Of a stretch of DNA of 34,568 nucleotides, positions 23,906-33,012 are shown piece by piece. Position numbers and translations under genes: made by a program. Source of the stretch: Saprospiraceae bacterium. Lineage in GTDB: Bacteria > Bacteroidota > Bacteroidia > Chitinophagales > Saprospiraceae. Numbering within the stretch: position 1 is the first letter of the stretch; every line of letters starts with the position of its first letter. The notes beneath the pieces are model-generated. The model was not told the DNA's origin, did not search any database, and saw nothing but the letters and a program-made list of their open reading frames with translations. Where the stretch lies: assembly GCA_013140975.1 (NCBI GenBank), contig JABFRV010000122.1, positions 1 to 34,568 of the forward strand, written 5' to 3'.

Positions 23906-26900
23906 TTATCTTATAATATTTAAACTTCTCTTAATGATTGTTTCTTTTCTTGCTCCACAGACATCCAGGACACCCTTAACTAAGACCCAATAGGTATCAG
24001 TTGGGCTTTGTTGATCCTTATAAGTTCCATCCCAACTAGCGTCAGGATCATTGGTTTCAAAGACTACCTGTCCCCATCGATTATAAATCTGCATCCTATA
24101 AGTTCCAATTTCAAACTTAATATTGACAGTATCATAAACCAGTCTAAAAACATTATTGGTAAGCTCATTGGGTGTAAAAACATTGGGAAGAAATATAAAC
24201 GTATCCGCTCGACTAACAAATTGAGTTGCAAAATAATTAAAAGTGTCTATTCCACACCCATATATGTTCACAAATCGAAGTTGATACAATCCTGTTTTAT
24301 TTATAACTAATTCAGGAAGAACAGGAGATTGCACTTTTCCATCAACAATCCATTCATACGTTAAATCCTTCAACAAAGTATTCAATATAACTTTAGCATC
24401 AAGAGCAGTATCCTTACAAAACATAATGTTATAATCAGTGGTATCAAATGCTTTAAGAGTAGGCTTTTCGTACACTGTAAAAAATACATCTACAAAACAA
24501 TTTGAATTTGGTCCATTCCTATCATAAACTCTAACTTTATGTTGTCCTGCACCGAGATTGAAGAACTTACGAACTGTGTCTGCCTTACTTCCATCTAATT
24601 CCAAATAAAAAGGTGCATCTCCCCCTACAATAATAATTTCTGCTGAACCTGTATTAAGATCACTACAAGTTGAATCAACAATTGTATTCCCAAGACTAAT
24701 AAATGTATAAGGAATAATATTAACCACTCTTTTTATTTCACAACCATTTTTGTAATGTGCGATATAAGAATGTTTTCCTTCTCTTGTAAAATTAACTTCA
24801 AATCCTTTATTTGTAAGAACGATCTTTCTATTTAGTTCGTCAAAATATTCTACAGAATCCAATAATGATGCATCAGGAACTTTGTAAAAAATATTTCGAT
24901 TATCACAATCAAACCACAAAGTATCCGGAATACTTAATTTCGGACGCGCTGTATCTATTCCAATATTAATCGTATCAAAAGCAACACAATTTGGATTAGG
25001 AGTATTTATGAGAGCCGAATATGTACCTGGAACTGTTATAAGCAAAGGATTATTTCGCAAATTACCAGCATTTACTCCCGGACCACTCCATCTGAAATCA
25101 AATATTGGTCTATTATTATCTATTTTAGCAAGCAAGTTAATTGTATCATTTAAACAGTTTATCGTAAGATCTTGCCCTAAATCCAAATCCGGTTTAACTA
25201 AATTCTCTATTACTGTTAGTGAATCGACACCTGCACAATTGTTTCTGGAATCTGTAATTTTAAGCACATAAAATCCAGCCTTATCTACTGCCGGTTGAAG
25301 GACTGAACTATTTCCGCCTATACCGGGTCCTGTCCATTCTATTTTTGCATCTGCTAACGGAATATTTACTGAACCATTTAATGTTACTCTGATTACTTCA
25401 CATGTTAATGTGCGGTCTGGTCCGGCATTTACAAATGGCCTTCCTCCTGTATCATCAATTACAATTGAATCAAAGTCATTACAATGTGAAGTTGAATCAT
25501 AAATGTATAAAAAATATTTTCCTGTAGAATTAACAACTATTGAATCAAACCCAGAACCTATTAACCCTCTTGGTCCACTCCAGGTAAATCTTAATTTATC
25601 CCCTATACTCTTTGCTCCTGAAATTATAACGGAATCCATGTTACATCCTAAATTTCCATTTTTGGTTAATACAATTTCTGGCAAAGTATCGGGTGCTTTA
25701 ACAATAACGACTGCTGTATCAGAGCAAAATGAAATCCTGTTTACAACTATCAAAGTATATGTTCCAGGCACAGAAACAGAAGGCCTTGCAATATTACGAT
25801 TTGCTGTATCAATACCTGGTCCATTCCAAAGAATCTCTACATCCGGACTAATGGTAGTATTCAATCCTCCAATTATTATAAATGTTGAATCACAAAATAA
25901 AAATTTATCTCCACCAGGGCTGGCATTAGGCTGACTAAAATCTGACGCAACACGAGTTGTGTCTAGAGATTCACAATCATTATCAATATTTCTAATCCTG
26001 ATAATATATATTCCTGGGCGACTTACTTCAGGATTTATATCGTTTCGATTATTTATAGTAATTGAAGGTCCGCTCCAGGTAATTAAGAAGCCAGCGCCTA
26101 TACTTGAAGAATCTGCTATTAAATTTATCTTTGGATTTTTACAATTTAACAATAAATCAGGCCCTGCACTTGCTTTCGGGTTAGCAGTATCTTGAATAAC
26201 CAAAATTGTGTCCGTTCCAATGCAATTTCTAAATGTATCTCTGACTTCAAATACATAGATTCCGGGAACATTCACAGAAAAACTTAATGAATCTTTTTGA
26301 GAATTGAAAACTCCAGGACCTGACCAGCTAAACTTTCTATTAATTCCAAGATCCGGATCAATAGGTTTAAGAATTACAGACTTAATTGAACATGTTAGCC
26401 TTAGTTCTTTTTCTAAAATTGGGTTAGGAATATTAAAAACGTTTATTCTGATTGATGTATCTTTCACACATCCATCACTATTTATAGCTTTTACAAAACT
26501 CGTCTCGTCATTAACCGGACATGTTATTATTGATCTTACTGTATCAGTATTATTCCAAACAACTTTATTCGATGTATCAGTAATAGCGACTAAACTGACA
26601 CACTCCCCTCTACATATAGCTACCTTGTTCGTTTGAATTAGAATATTGGGCAGAGTCGAACTTTTAATTGTAATAGAATCTACTCCTTCACAACCTAGCT
26701 CATCTGTAACTGTCAGGTAGACTTTTCCAGGATTATAAATTAGTGTTGAGCGAGCGTTATCACTATTACTCCACTTGTAAGATTTATAAATCTTATTTGA
26801 TTCTAGCGTTGTAAAAGATCCTGAACAAAAAAGATCTTTTCCATCAATCTTAGGTGTTGGATTTTTTGAAAAATAAAGACAAATACTATCACAATCCAGG

Positions 26901-28039
26901 TTTGGGGCAGCAGGCATTTTAAATAATAAAAATTCGGTAGTCACTCCGTTGCAAAAACATCTATCCTGTTCTACTTCCCTTACATATTGAAAAGAGATTG
27001 TATCATTTTCCCATTCTTCTCTCCAGACGATCTTCAGACCTAAAGATTCTTCCAATGGAATAATATTTCCTCCATTATCTAAGGAATATAAATCAATCTC
27101 AACTGGATCAGGACCAACATAAGTTACTCCTTTCTCAAATCGAATAAGGTAATTTTTTCCATTTACATTTATCACAGTAGAGTCATTTAATGTATTGACA
27201 CTATTTGATTCTTGAAGATACCACCTTCCACCTTTATGCACAGGAACAATAATATTTATCGTATCAATTTCGATCGTATCTGTACATGTCGCATTAGAGG
27301 AATTAAAACATTTTTGCAAAGGACAATTAAGTTCGAGCTTTTCTAAAATTGACTGTGAAATAAAATTAATAAAATTATTAAACGTATTCGTGCTTATCTC
27401 TTTATTAGAGTCTAATTGAATAAATGCATCTTGTATTGTATTCCAAACAACAGTATCTTTTCTGGATATGGAATTCACATCCAGAACAATACTGTCAGCC
27501 ATACAAGTTGAATCAACAAGTCCGTAAGTTGTAGATTTGGCAGAAAACAAATCACATTTTCCAAACATTGAGATTTCCCACTGCGGCTTAGGAGGTATAA
27601 TTCCAATTAAAGACCTTCTGGATCCACAAGAATCTTCGGTTCCATTTATACAAGTATTTGAAGGATAATAAATTCGCATCTTATATGACACTTCATCTGA
27701 TCGAAATGAAGTGTTTTCAAATTTTACTACAACAGTATCTGAGCTAATACATGTACCAGAATTCACATGATACACAAAAACATAACTACCACATACACCT
27801 ACTTTAACTTTCAAACTGTCCTGACTTAAACTATCTACACTCACAGTCTCACTTAAAGAATCACACACATAAGACCAATGACCGTTAGAAGGAGTTCCAA
27901 CCAATGTATAATTAAATCCACAAATTAAACTGTCGTTTCCTGCATTGGCACATTGCGAAATTAAAAGCTCAAGTCTGCTCGCAAATATGAATACAAGTAA
28001 GATTCTAATAGTTTTATTCAAAGCTGTCTTAGTTATCAT
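23906..28039 (-). CDS. Giant secreted multi-module protein with T9SS type B (CHU_C) sorting domain
   Basis: A 1377-residue protein with a signal peptide (ITKTALNKTIRILLVFIF, cleavage near LISQ, about residue 29). An Ig/PKD-like unit starts CANAGNDSLICGFNYTLVG; a less repetitive region with many Cys runs to about 400. Two short Ig-like units follow, then six near-identical-length modules (537-1031) with WSGPG-type cores, a SprB-like repeat (about 1115-1190), and a C-terminal domain (about 1280-1377) carrying FLPNVFTPN, YNRWGQVVFE, WDGTY and YWVLVKG. That tail is the gliding-motility-associated type B CTD, which directs export through T9SS and surface attachment. An adhesin or motility role is inferred. 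The frame runs up to 28096, but the ATG at 28039 gives a proper signal peptide and leaves room for the -7 box at 28096-28103. Confidence 0.88.
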   Translation of the reverse strand: MITKTALNKTIRILLVFIFASRLELLISQCANAGNDSLICGFNYTLVGTPSNGHWSYVCDSLSETVSVDSLSQDSLKVKVGVCGSYVFVYHVNSGTCISSDTVVVKFENTSFRSDEVSYKMRIYYPSNTCINGTEDSCGSRRSLIGIIPPKPQWEISMFGKCDLFSAKSTTYGLVDSTCMADSIVLDVNSISRKDTVVWNTIQDAFIQLDSNKEISTNTFNNFINFISQSILEKLELNCPLQKCFNSSNATCTDTIEIDTINIIVPVHKGGRWYLQESNSVNTLNDSTVINVNGKNYLIRFEKGVTYVGPDPVEIDLYSLDNGGNIIPLEESLGLKIVWREEWENDTISFQYVREVEQDRCFCNGVTTEFLLFKMPAAPNLDCDSICLYFSKNPTPKIDGKDLFCSGSFTTLESNKIYKSYKWSNSDNARSTLIYNPGKVYLTVTDELGCEGVDSITIKSSTLPNILIQTNKVAICRGECVSLVAITDTSNKVVWNNTDTVRSIITCPVNDETSFVKAINSDGCVKDTSIRINVFNIPNPILEKELRLTCSIKSVILKPIDPDLGINRKFSWSGPGVFNSQKDSLSFSVNVPGIYVFEVRDTFRNCIGTDTILVIQDTANPKASAGPDLLLNCKNPKINLIADSSSIGAGFLITWSGPSITINNRNDINPEVSRPGIYIIRIRNIDNDCESLDTTRVASDFSQPNASPGGDKFLFCDSTFIIIGGLNTTISPDVEILWNGPGIDTANRNIARPSVSVPGTYTLIVVNRISFCSDTAVVIVKAPDTLPEIVLTKNGNLGCNMDSVIISGAKSIGDKLRFTWSGPRGLIGSGFDSIVVNSTGKYFLYIYDSTSHCNDFDSIVIDDTGGRPFVNAGPDRTLTCEVIRVTLNGSVNIPLADAKIEWTGPGIGGNSSVLQPAVDKAGFYVLKITDSRNNCAGVDSLTVIENLVKPDLDLGQDLTINCLNDTINLLAKIDNNRPIFDFRWSGPGVNAGNLRNNPLLITVPGTYSALINTPNPNCVAFDTINIGIDTARPKLSIPDTLWFDCDNRNIFYKVPDASLLDSVEYFDELNRKIVLTNKGFEVNFTREGKHSYIAHYKNGCEIKRVVNIIPYTFISLGNTIVDSTCSDLNTGSAEIIIVGGDAPFYLELDGSKADTVRKFFNLGAGQHKVRVYDRNGPNSNCFVDVFFTVYEKPTLKAFDTTDYNIMFCKDTALDAKVILNTLLKDLTYEWIVDGKVQSPVLPELVINKTGLYQLRFVNIYGCGIDTFNYFATQFVSRADTFIFLPNVFTPNELTNNVFRLVYDTVNIKFEIGTYRMQIYNRWGQVVFETNDPDASWDGTYKDQQSPTDTYWVLVKGVLDVCGARKETIIKRSLNIIR
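24947..26431 (-). repeat. Six tandem 82-83-residue modules within the T9SS substrate
   Basis: Conserved Trp residues of the W-[STN]-G-P core fall at 572, 655, 738, 820, 902 and 984 of the 1377-residue protein, spacing 83, 83, 82, 82 and 82. Each Trp is preceded by a Cys 21-22 residues before (550, 633, 716, 799, 880, 962) and followed by a Cys 33-34 residues after (606, 689, 772, 853, 935, 1018). The sequences between are diverged, so selection rather than recent duplication holds the spacing. Confidence 0.9.
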
Positions 28040-28095
28040 GCGTAATTTATAATTCGTTGAGAGAAAAGGGAGTAACCCTGCCCTATAGGACATCA

Positions 28096-28103
28096 CAAAT
28101 ATA
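28096..28103 (-). promoter_or_regulatory. -7 element for the giant T9SS substrate gene
   Basis: TATATTTG on the minus strand, an exact TAnnTTTG, ends 56 nt before the chosen ATG at 28039. No -33 TTG at the right spacing. If active, it lets the gene be expressed apart from the upstream flavoenzyme gene. Confidence 0.45.
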
Positions 28104-28114
28104 ACGTAATTCTC

Positions 28115-29368
28115 TTAATTTTTCACTAATAATTCAGGGCTCAATTCATTCAGATTTTTAACACCAGATAACATCATCATAATATGAAGTTCGGTTATGA
28201 AATTATTCATACATTCTGTAACTCCCTGATGTCCGTTTATGGCAAGTGAATAAACATAAGGCCTACCGACTAGTACTGATTTTGCACCAAGACATAAAGC
28301 TATAAATGCATCTGTACCTGTTCTAATTCCACTATCTAATAATAAAGGATAACTAGCAGGTATCTGAGATTTGATTTCCACTAATGCATCTAAAGAAGAA
28401 ATTACATGATCAACCTGTCTGCCACCATGATTGGAAACAATAATTCCGTCAACACCATGCTGCATTGCTATCTTAGCATCATCAGACCTAAGTATTCCCT
28501 TAATAAGTAAAGGCAATTTTGTTTTAGATTTTATCCATCGTATGTCATTCCAATTAAGATCTGGCTTAGAATAAATTTCGATAAATTTTCTGATTGCTTT
28601 TATTGGATCTTTTGAAACAAGATTCGACAACAAAGATCCTGGAAATCGACTCAAGGCACCAAGCATATTAACTATAAGTGCAGGTGTAATTGCCATTTTA
28701 TTGTAAGAACTTGGTTTTTGTTGCATGAGTTTTTTAAACACTGGATCAGAAGTGTATTGCGCAATCCCTTTACCTAATGTAAATGGCAGAAAAGCATTCT
28801 GTAAATCCATTTGTCTCCATCCTAAAATTGTGGTATCAACTGTAATTACAATTGCAGAACATTTGGTCTCTTCGGCACGCTGTATTAAGCTTTCAACAAA
28901 TTCGTAATTTTTACTAAAATACAATTGAAACCATCGATCCATATTTTGCAGCGTATCCGTTATCGCTTCCATACTATATGAAGCTTGATTACTGATAATC
29001 ATCGGAATTTGAAGATTACGTGATGCCTTTGCCAATTCAAGATCTCCTTTAGGATGAGCCAATTCGAGAACTCCTATGGGCGCAAAAAGAAAAGGGCTTT
29101 GCAACTGTGTATCAAATATTTTTACCGATGTATCCAGGCTTGCATTTCCATGCAACATTCGCGGCCTAATAGCATACTTTTTGAATGCTGATTGATTATT
29201 ACTTACACCTATATGCTTTCCTGCGCCAGTATAAATGTAATCATAGCTATTTTTAGGTAAAGCTTTTTTAGCTTTAGATTCTAATTCTTCATAACATAAT
29301 GGAATAATCGGCTTGATTCCGGAGTTACCCTTTAAATAAATTTCCTTTAGATGCATCAGTGGATCCAT
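28115..29368 (-). CDS. FMN-dependent alpha-hydroxy-acid oxidising protein, lactate 2-monooxygenase-like
   Basis: This 417-residue TIM-barrel flavoenzyme shows the family's catalytic set: His314 and Arg317 (SNHGGRQVDH), Lys290 (LLIKGI), Arg349 (LDSGIRTGTD), Tyr150 (WFQLYFSK) and Asp178. The segment TILGWRQMDLQNAFLPF and then GIAQYTSDPVF match lactate 2-monooxygenase better than lactate dehydrogenase (LldD) or glycolate oxidase. That enzyme converts L-lactate and O2 to acetate, CO2 and water; a plain oxidase producing pyruvate and H2O2 remains possible. It has no signal peptide. It lies 10 nt after tyrS and 75 nt before the giant gene. Confidence 0.87.
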   Translation of the reverse strand: MDPLMHLKEIYLKGNSGIKPIIPLCYEELESKAKKALPKNSYDYIYTGAGKHIGVSNNQSAFKKYAIRPRMLHGNASLDTSVKIFDTQLQSPFLFAPIGVLELAHPKGDLELAKASRNLQIPMIISNQASYSMEAITDTLQNMDRWFQLYFSKNYEFVESLIQRAEETKCSAIVITVDTTILGWRQMDLQNAFLPFTLGKGIAQYTSDPVFKKLMQQKPSSYNKMAITPALIVNMLGALSRFPGSLLSNLVSKDPIKAIRKFIEIYSKPDLNWNDIRWIKSKTKLPLLIKGILRSDDAKIAMQHGVDGIIVSNHGGRQVDHVISSLDALVEIKSQIPASYPLLLDSGIRTGTDAFIALCLGAKSVLVGRPYVYSLAINGHQGVTECMNNFITELHIMMMLSGVKNLNELSPELLVKN

Positions 29369-29378
29369 ACTGAGGAAA

Positions 29379-30665
29379 TTATTTCGCAGTAATTAAGTAT
29401 TTGTTCTTTTTACCATTTTCAATCATGATAAATTGTGATTGCATTAAGTCATCGATTCCTACTTCATATTGAAGATCGCTAACTTTTGTTTTATTTATAC
29501 TTATGGCGTTATTTTGCAAAGCATTTCTTGCTTCTGTTTTGGATTTGAAAATTGGGCAGATTTCAGAAAGCAAATTTAGTATACCAACTTTATTTCGAAT
29601 CTGATCTTTAGCTACTTCAAATCCCGGTATTTCTTTTCCTACTGTCAGGAATTCTGTCTCGCTTAATCCTTGTAAGAAATCTCTTGTACAGTCTTTATTA
29701 AATAATAACTCACTAACTTTCATTACACTTTCATATGCTGATTTACTGTGTATCCTTTGTGTCATTTCCGCTGCTAATTCCTGTTTGCAATTTCTGGGAT
29801 CACTTGAAAATGATTCCTCCAATACCAATATTTCTTCTTTGGGTTTAAAGGAAAAATATCTAAACAATTTTGCAAGATCTGCATCATCTGAATTTAACCA
29901 GAATTGGTAAAACTGGTATGGACTTGTTAGATTAGGATCTAACCAAATATTACCTTCTTCGGTTTTTCCAAACTTTTTTCCATCAGCTTTAGTCAACAAT
30001 GGCGTTGTAATTGCATAGGCTTTTTCATTGGGTAATTTTTTGCCTATATAATCAATTCCGGAAATTATATTTCCCCATTGATCAGATCCTCCCATTTGCA
30101 ATTTACATGAATAATCCTTACAAAGACTATAAAAATCATAACCTTGTACCAATTGATAAGAGAATTCGGTAAATGAAATTCCCGTTTCCAATCTTTTTTT
30201 TACGGATTCTTTAGAAAGCATGTAATTTACTGTCATACTCTTTCCTACATCGCGTAAAAAATCCAAGGCATTCATATTCTTATAAATGTCATAATTATTG
30301 ACCATAAGTGCCGCATTAGGACCTTCATGAAAATTAAGAAAATTTGAAAACTGATCAATCTGTTTCTGAATATTATACTCTAACTCATCAAGGGTTTTTA
30401 AATCCCGTTCCTTGTCTTTTCCTGAGGGGTCTCCTATTCTTCCTGTAGCACCTCCCATTACAACGATCGGTTTATTGCCACTTTGCTGAAAAAGACTTAA
30501 CAATGAGATCTGCACATAATTGCCGAGCCCCAATGAAGGCGCTGTAGGATCAAATCCGATATATCCTATTGCCATCCCCTGATTCAGATAGTCCTCGACA
30601 CCAGGAGTCTTGTCATGAATCATATTTCTCCAACTTAATTCCTCTAAAAAGCTCTTTCTTTGCAT
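29379..30665 (-). CDS. tyrS: Tyrosyl-tRNA synthetase with altered HIGH motif
   Basis: The 428-residue class I synthetase charges tRNA-Tyr. The tyrosine pocket is kept: Tyr35 (GYIGFDPTAPS), Tyr170/Gln174/Asp177 (YQLVQGYDF) and GGSDQWGN (192-199). The second signature reads KFGKT (231-235), a common variant of KMSKS. The HIGH motif, normally SLHxGH, reads SLGLGN here (44-49), so both histidines are replaced. A C-terminal S4-like RNA-binding domain occupies about 357-425. The frame extends to a TTG at 30692, but that codon sits inside the -7 box, so the ATG at 30665 is preferred. The flavoenzyme gene follows after 9 nt. Confidence 0.93.
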   Translation of the reverse strand: MQRKSFLEELSWRNMIHDKTPGVEDYLNQGMAIGYIGFDPTAPSLGLGNYVQISLLSLFQQSGNKPIVVMGGATGRIGDPSGKDKERDLKTLDELEYNIQKQIDQFSNFLNFHEGPNAALMVNNYDIYKNMNALDFLRDVGKSMTVNYMLSKESVKKRLETGISFTEFSYQLVQGYDFYSLCKDYSCKLQMGGSDQWGNIISGIDYIGKKLPNEKAYAITTPLLTKADGKKFGKTEEGNIWLDPNLTSPYQFYQFWLNSDDADLAKLFRYFSFKPKEEILVLEESFSSDPRNCKQELAAEMTQRIHSKSAYESVMKVSELLFNKDCTRDFLQGLSETEFLTVGKEIPGFEVAKDQIRNKVGILNLLSEICPIFKSKTEARNALQNNAISINKTKVSDLQYEVGIDDLMQSQFIMIENGKKNKYLITAK

Positions 30666-30689
30666 AAAAATTTTACTAACCAAAGGCGG

Positions 30690-30719
30690 CAAAGATATAA
30701 CCGCTGTTTAGTAATGCAA
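30690..30719 (-). promoter_or_regulatory. Promoter for tyrS
   Basis: On the minus strand TTG (30719-30717), a 19-nt gap, then TATCTTTG (30697-30690), an exact TAnnTTTG, followed by CCGC. The box ends 24 nt before the ATG at 30665. It is one of only two promoters in the window with both elements well placed. Confidence 0.7.
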
Positions 30720-30769
30720 GGTACAAAAATCACTTCAATCAGGAAAAAAGACAATAAGTATCCAGGATC

Positions 30770-32020
30770 GTGAATATTAGTAAATTTATAGAAAACAAGA
30801 CCTTCCTGTCCTTTAGGCAATCATCCATTCGACATATAATTCGAATTGCGATCGTGTCTATAGCTTTGTGCACAACTATTGTACTTATCGCTTCGTCTGT
30901 TTTTGAAGGGTTTCAGCAACAGATTAAAGACAAAGTGTTTGGTTTTTGGGGACATATACACATCACAGACATAAGCAGTAATAGATCCATTGAGAGCATT
31001 CCTTTAGAAAATTCCAAAACTATTAAAGAAAATGTCCTGAATTATGGATTTACATCTTTAAAAACGGGAAATAATACAATACTTAATATTGAAGAATTTA
31101 CTCTTGTTCCTGGCATTCTGGGTATCAATAATGAGGTTGAAGGCCTTTTGCTAAAAGGAATTACGGAAAAAAATAATTTTCAAGCCATTACAAAATTCCT
31201 TAAGAAAGGAAGCAAAATAAGATATTCAGACAGTACACATTCCAGAGATATTATTTTATCCGATCAAGTTGCTCAAAAATTACAAATTGACACGGGCTCC
31301 TCGATTATTGTACATTTCTTTGTTGACAATCAGCATATTCAAAGAAAACTTTATCTGAGAGGCATCTATCGCACAGGATTGGAAGAGTATGACAAAACAT
31401 TTGCAATTGTTGATCAAAAACTATTACAACAGATATTACAATGGAAAGAATACGAAGTAACGGGTCTTGAAGTTTTTATTCATGACTTACCTAACGTAGA
31501 CAAAGTCAACGAAATTCTTTTCGATGAAGTTCTTCCTCCATCAGCATACTCAGAATCAATTAGAACAAAATATCCTTACATATTCGAATGGCTTTCACTA
31601 CAAGATATTAATAAATACTTTATACTTGGAATCATTGTGTTCGTATGTATTATTAATATTGCAACCATACTTTTGATATTAATCATGTCCAGGACACCCA
31701 TGATTGGATTGTTAAGCGCCCTAGGAATGAAAACCTGGGACCAAAGAAAAATTTTTATTCGATATGGAATTAGAATCATTTTAGGAGGAATGATTATAGG
31801 AAATGTGATCGGTATTGGACTTTGCTTTCTTCAGAACAAGTTTAAATTTATTAAACTAAATGAAGCAGATTATTATCTTGATCATGCACCCATAAGTCTG
31901 AATCCAGTCTTATTCTTAGTTGTCAATATAATATTTTTTATTGTTATTGTAGTAAGTTTGTTGCTTCCTTCATACTACGTATCTAAAATAGATCCTGTAA
32001 AAGCAATAAAATTCAGATGA
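30770..32020 (+). CDS. FtsX/LolC-E-like ABC transporter permease
   Basis: A 416-residue permease with four membrane helices in the MacB/LolCE arrangement: one near the N-terminus (22-44), a periplasmic domain of about 240 residues, and three at the C-terminus (about 284-307, 328-354 and 376-400). The loop after helix 2, SRTPMIGLLSALGM (307-320), is the conserved cytoplasmic coupling region, and the end IDPVKAIKFR matches the family's usual C-terminus. LolC/E homologues extract lipoproteins from the inner membrane using the LolD ATPase. No ATPase gene is adjacent, so another FtsX-type role is possible. Translation appears to start at GTG (30770). The gene diverges from tyrS and converges on purC with 28 nt and no hairpin between. 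Confidence 0.85.
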   Translation: MNISKFIENKTFLSFRQSSIRHIIRIAIVSIALCTTIVLIASSVFEGFQQQIKDKVFGFWGHIHITDISSNRSIESIPLENSKTIKENVLNYGFTSLKTGNNTILNIEEFTLVPGILGINNEVEGLLLKGITEKNNFQAITKFLKKGSKIRYSDSTHSRDIILSDQVAQKLQIDTGSSIIVHFFVDNQHIQRKLYLRGIYRTGLEEYDKTFAIVDQKLLQQILQWKEYEVTGLEVFIHDLPNVDKVNEILFDEVLPPSAYSESIRTKYPYIFEWLSLQDINKYFILGIIVFVCIINIATILLILIMSRTPMIGLLSALGMKTWDQRKIFIRYGIRIILGGMIIGNVIGIGLCFLQNKFKFIKLNEADYYLDHAPISLNPVLFLVVNIIFFIVIVVSLLLPSYYVSKIDPVKAIKFR

Positions 32021-32048
32021 TATTATTATTGAGTTCTAAATTGTCTTA

Positions 32049-33005
32049 TTAGAAGTATTCAGTCAGATTATTTTTTATTCTTTCTTCAATAGACACTGCA
32101 TCATTTCTCTGAAATTCCTTTCCTGTGATCCTTTCATAGAGCTCTATATATCTCTTACTGATTTCCCACACAAAAGCATCAGGCATTTCCGGCATTAATT
32201 CCCCTTCCTGCCCTTTAAAACCATAACTCATTAACCACTCTCTGACAAATTCTTTGGACAATTGTGTTTGTGGTTTGGAATTCTCTAATTTCTCAAAATA
32301 TCCATCAGAAATATAATATCTCGAGCTATCAGGGGTGTGAATTTCATCCATAAGAATTACTTCTCCATTATAAATTCCAAATTCATACTTTGTATCGACA
32401 AGAATCAGACCTTTCTCTGATGCCATACTTGTTCCCTTTTCAAATAATTCCAAAGCATAATCATAGACCTTATCCAGTATTTCTTTGCTAACAATGTTCT
32501 GGCTTATAATCTCAGATCTTGAAATATCCATATCATGGCCTTCTGATGCTTTAGTAGTAGGGGTAACGATTGGAGTTTCAAATTCCTGAGACTCCTTCAT
32601 CCCATTTTTCAATCTGACTCCACATAAGCTTCTTCCTCCATTCTTGTATGTTCTCCATGCATGACCGGCCAGATAACCTCTTACAACAATCTCAATTGGT
32701 ATTGGAAGGCATTTTAAGCCAACACTAACACTTGGATCTGGCACAGATTGTAACCATACCGGACAAATAGATGATGAAGCTTCTAAGAAATGTTGGGCTA
32801 TCTGATTTAACACCTGTCCTTTATAAGGAATCGGTCTAGGTAAAATATGATCAAATGCTGATATTCTATCTGTACAGATAATGACTAATTTTTCACCAAA
32901 GTCATAAACGTCTCTTACTTTTCCATGATAAACAGATTTCAAATTTTTAAATTGGAAATCTGTACGTTGAATACAGTAATTTTCAGGTAAAGAATGCATA
33001 TTCAA
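32049..33005 (-). CDS. purC: Phosphoribosylaminoimidazole-succinocarboxamide synthase
   Basis: A 318-residue SAICAR synthetase joining CAIR and aspartate with ATP in purine synthesis. It belongs to the longer class (about 300 residues) rather than the 237-residue E. coli form. Visible motifs include the nucleotide loop HGKVRDVYD (27-35), RISAFDHILP (47-56), IEIVVRGYLAGHAWRTY (105-121), and the metal/substrate segment LMDEIHTPDSSRYY. The start could be Met1 (33005) or Met3 (32999); Met1 is taken by default. It lies 7 nt after the Nudix-like gene and is last in that unit. Confidence 0.95.
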   Translation of the reverse strand: MNMHSLPENYCIQRTDFQFKNLKSVYHGKVRDVYDFGEKLVIICTDRISAFDHILPRPIPYKGQVLNQIAQHFLEASSSICPVWLQSVPDPSVSVGLKCLPIPIEIVVRGYLAGHAWRTYKNGGRSLCGVRLKNGMKESQEFETPIVTPTTKASEGHDMDISRSEIISQNIVSKEILDKVYDYALELFEKGTSMASEKGLILVDTKYEFGIYNGEVILMDEIHTPDSSRYYISDGYFEKLENSKPQTQLSKEFVREWLMSYGFKGQEGELMPEMPDAFVWEISKRYIELYERITGKEFQRNDAVSIEERIKNNLTEYF

Positions 33006-33012
33006 AGACTTT

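Noticed and set aside
25008-26636. Several long open frames on the plus strand opposite the giant T9SS substrate gene
   Set aside because: They are antisense shadows of a large repetitive gene; they carry no recognisable motif and follow the module period of the real gene.
28040-28096. Upstream GTG/ATG start for the giant secreted protein
   Set aside because: It overlaps the -7 box and adds residues before the signal peptide; the ATG at 28039 gives a standard signal sequence.
30666-30692. Upstream TTG start for tyrS
   Set aside because: The TTG is part of the TATCTTTG promoter box, and the ATG at 30665 gives the usual family N-terminus.
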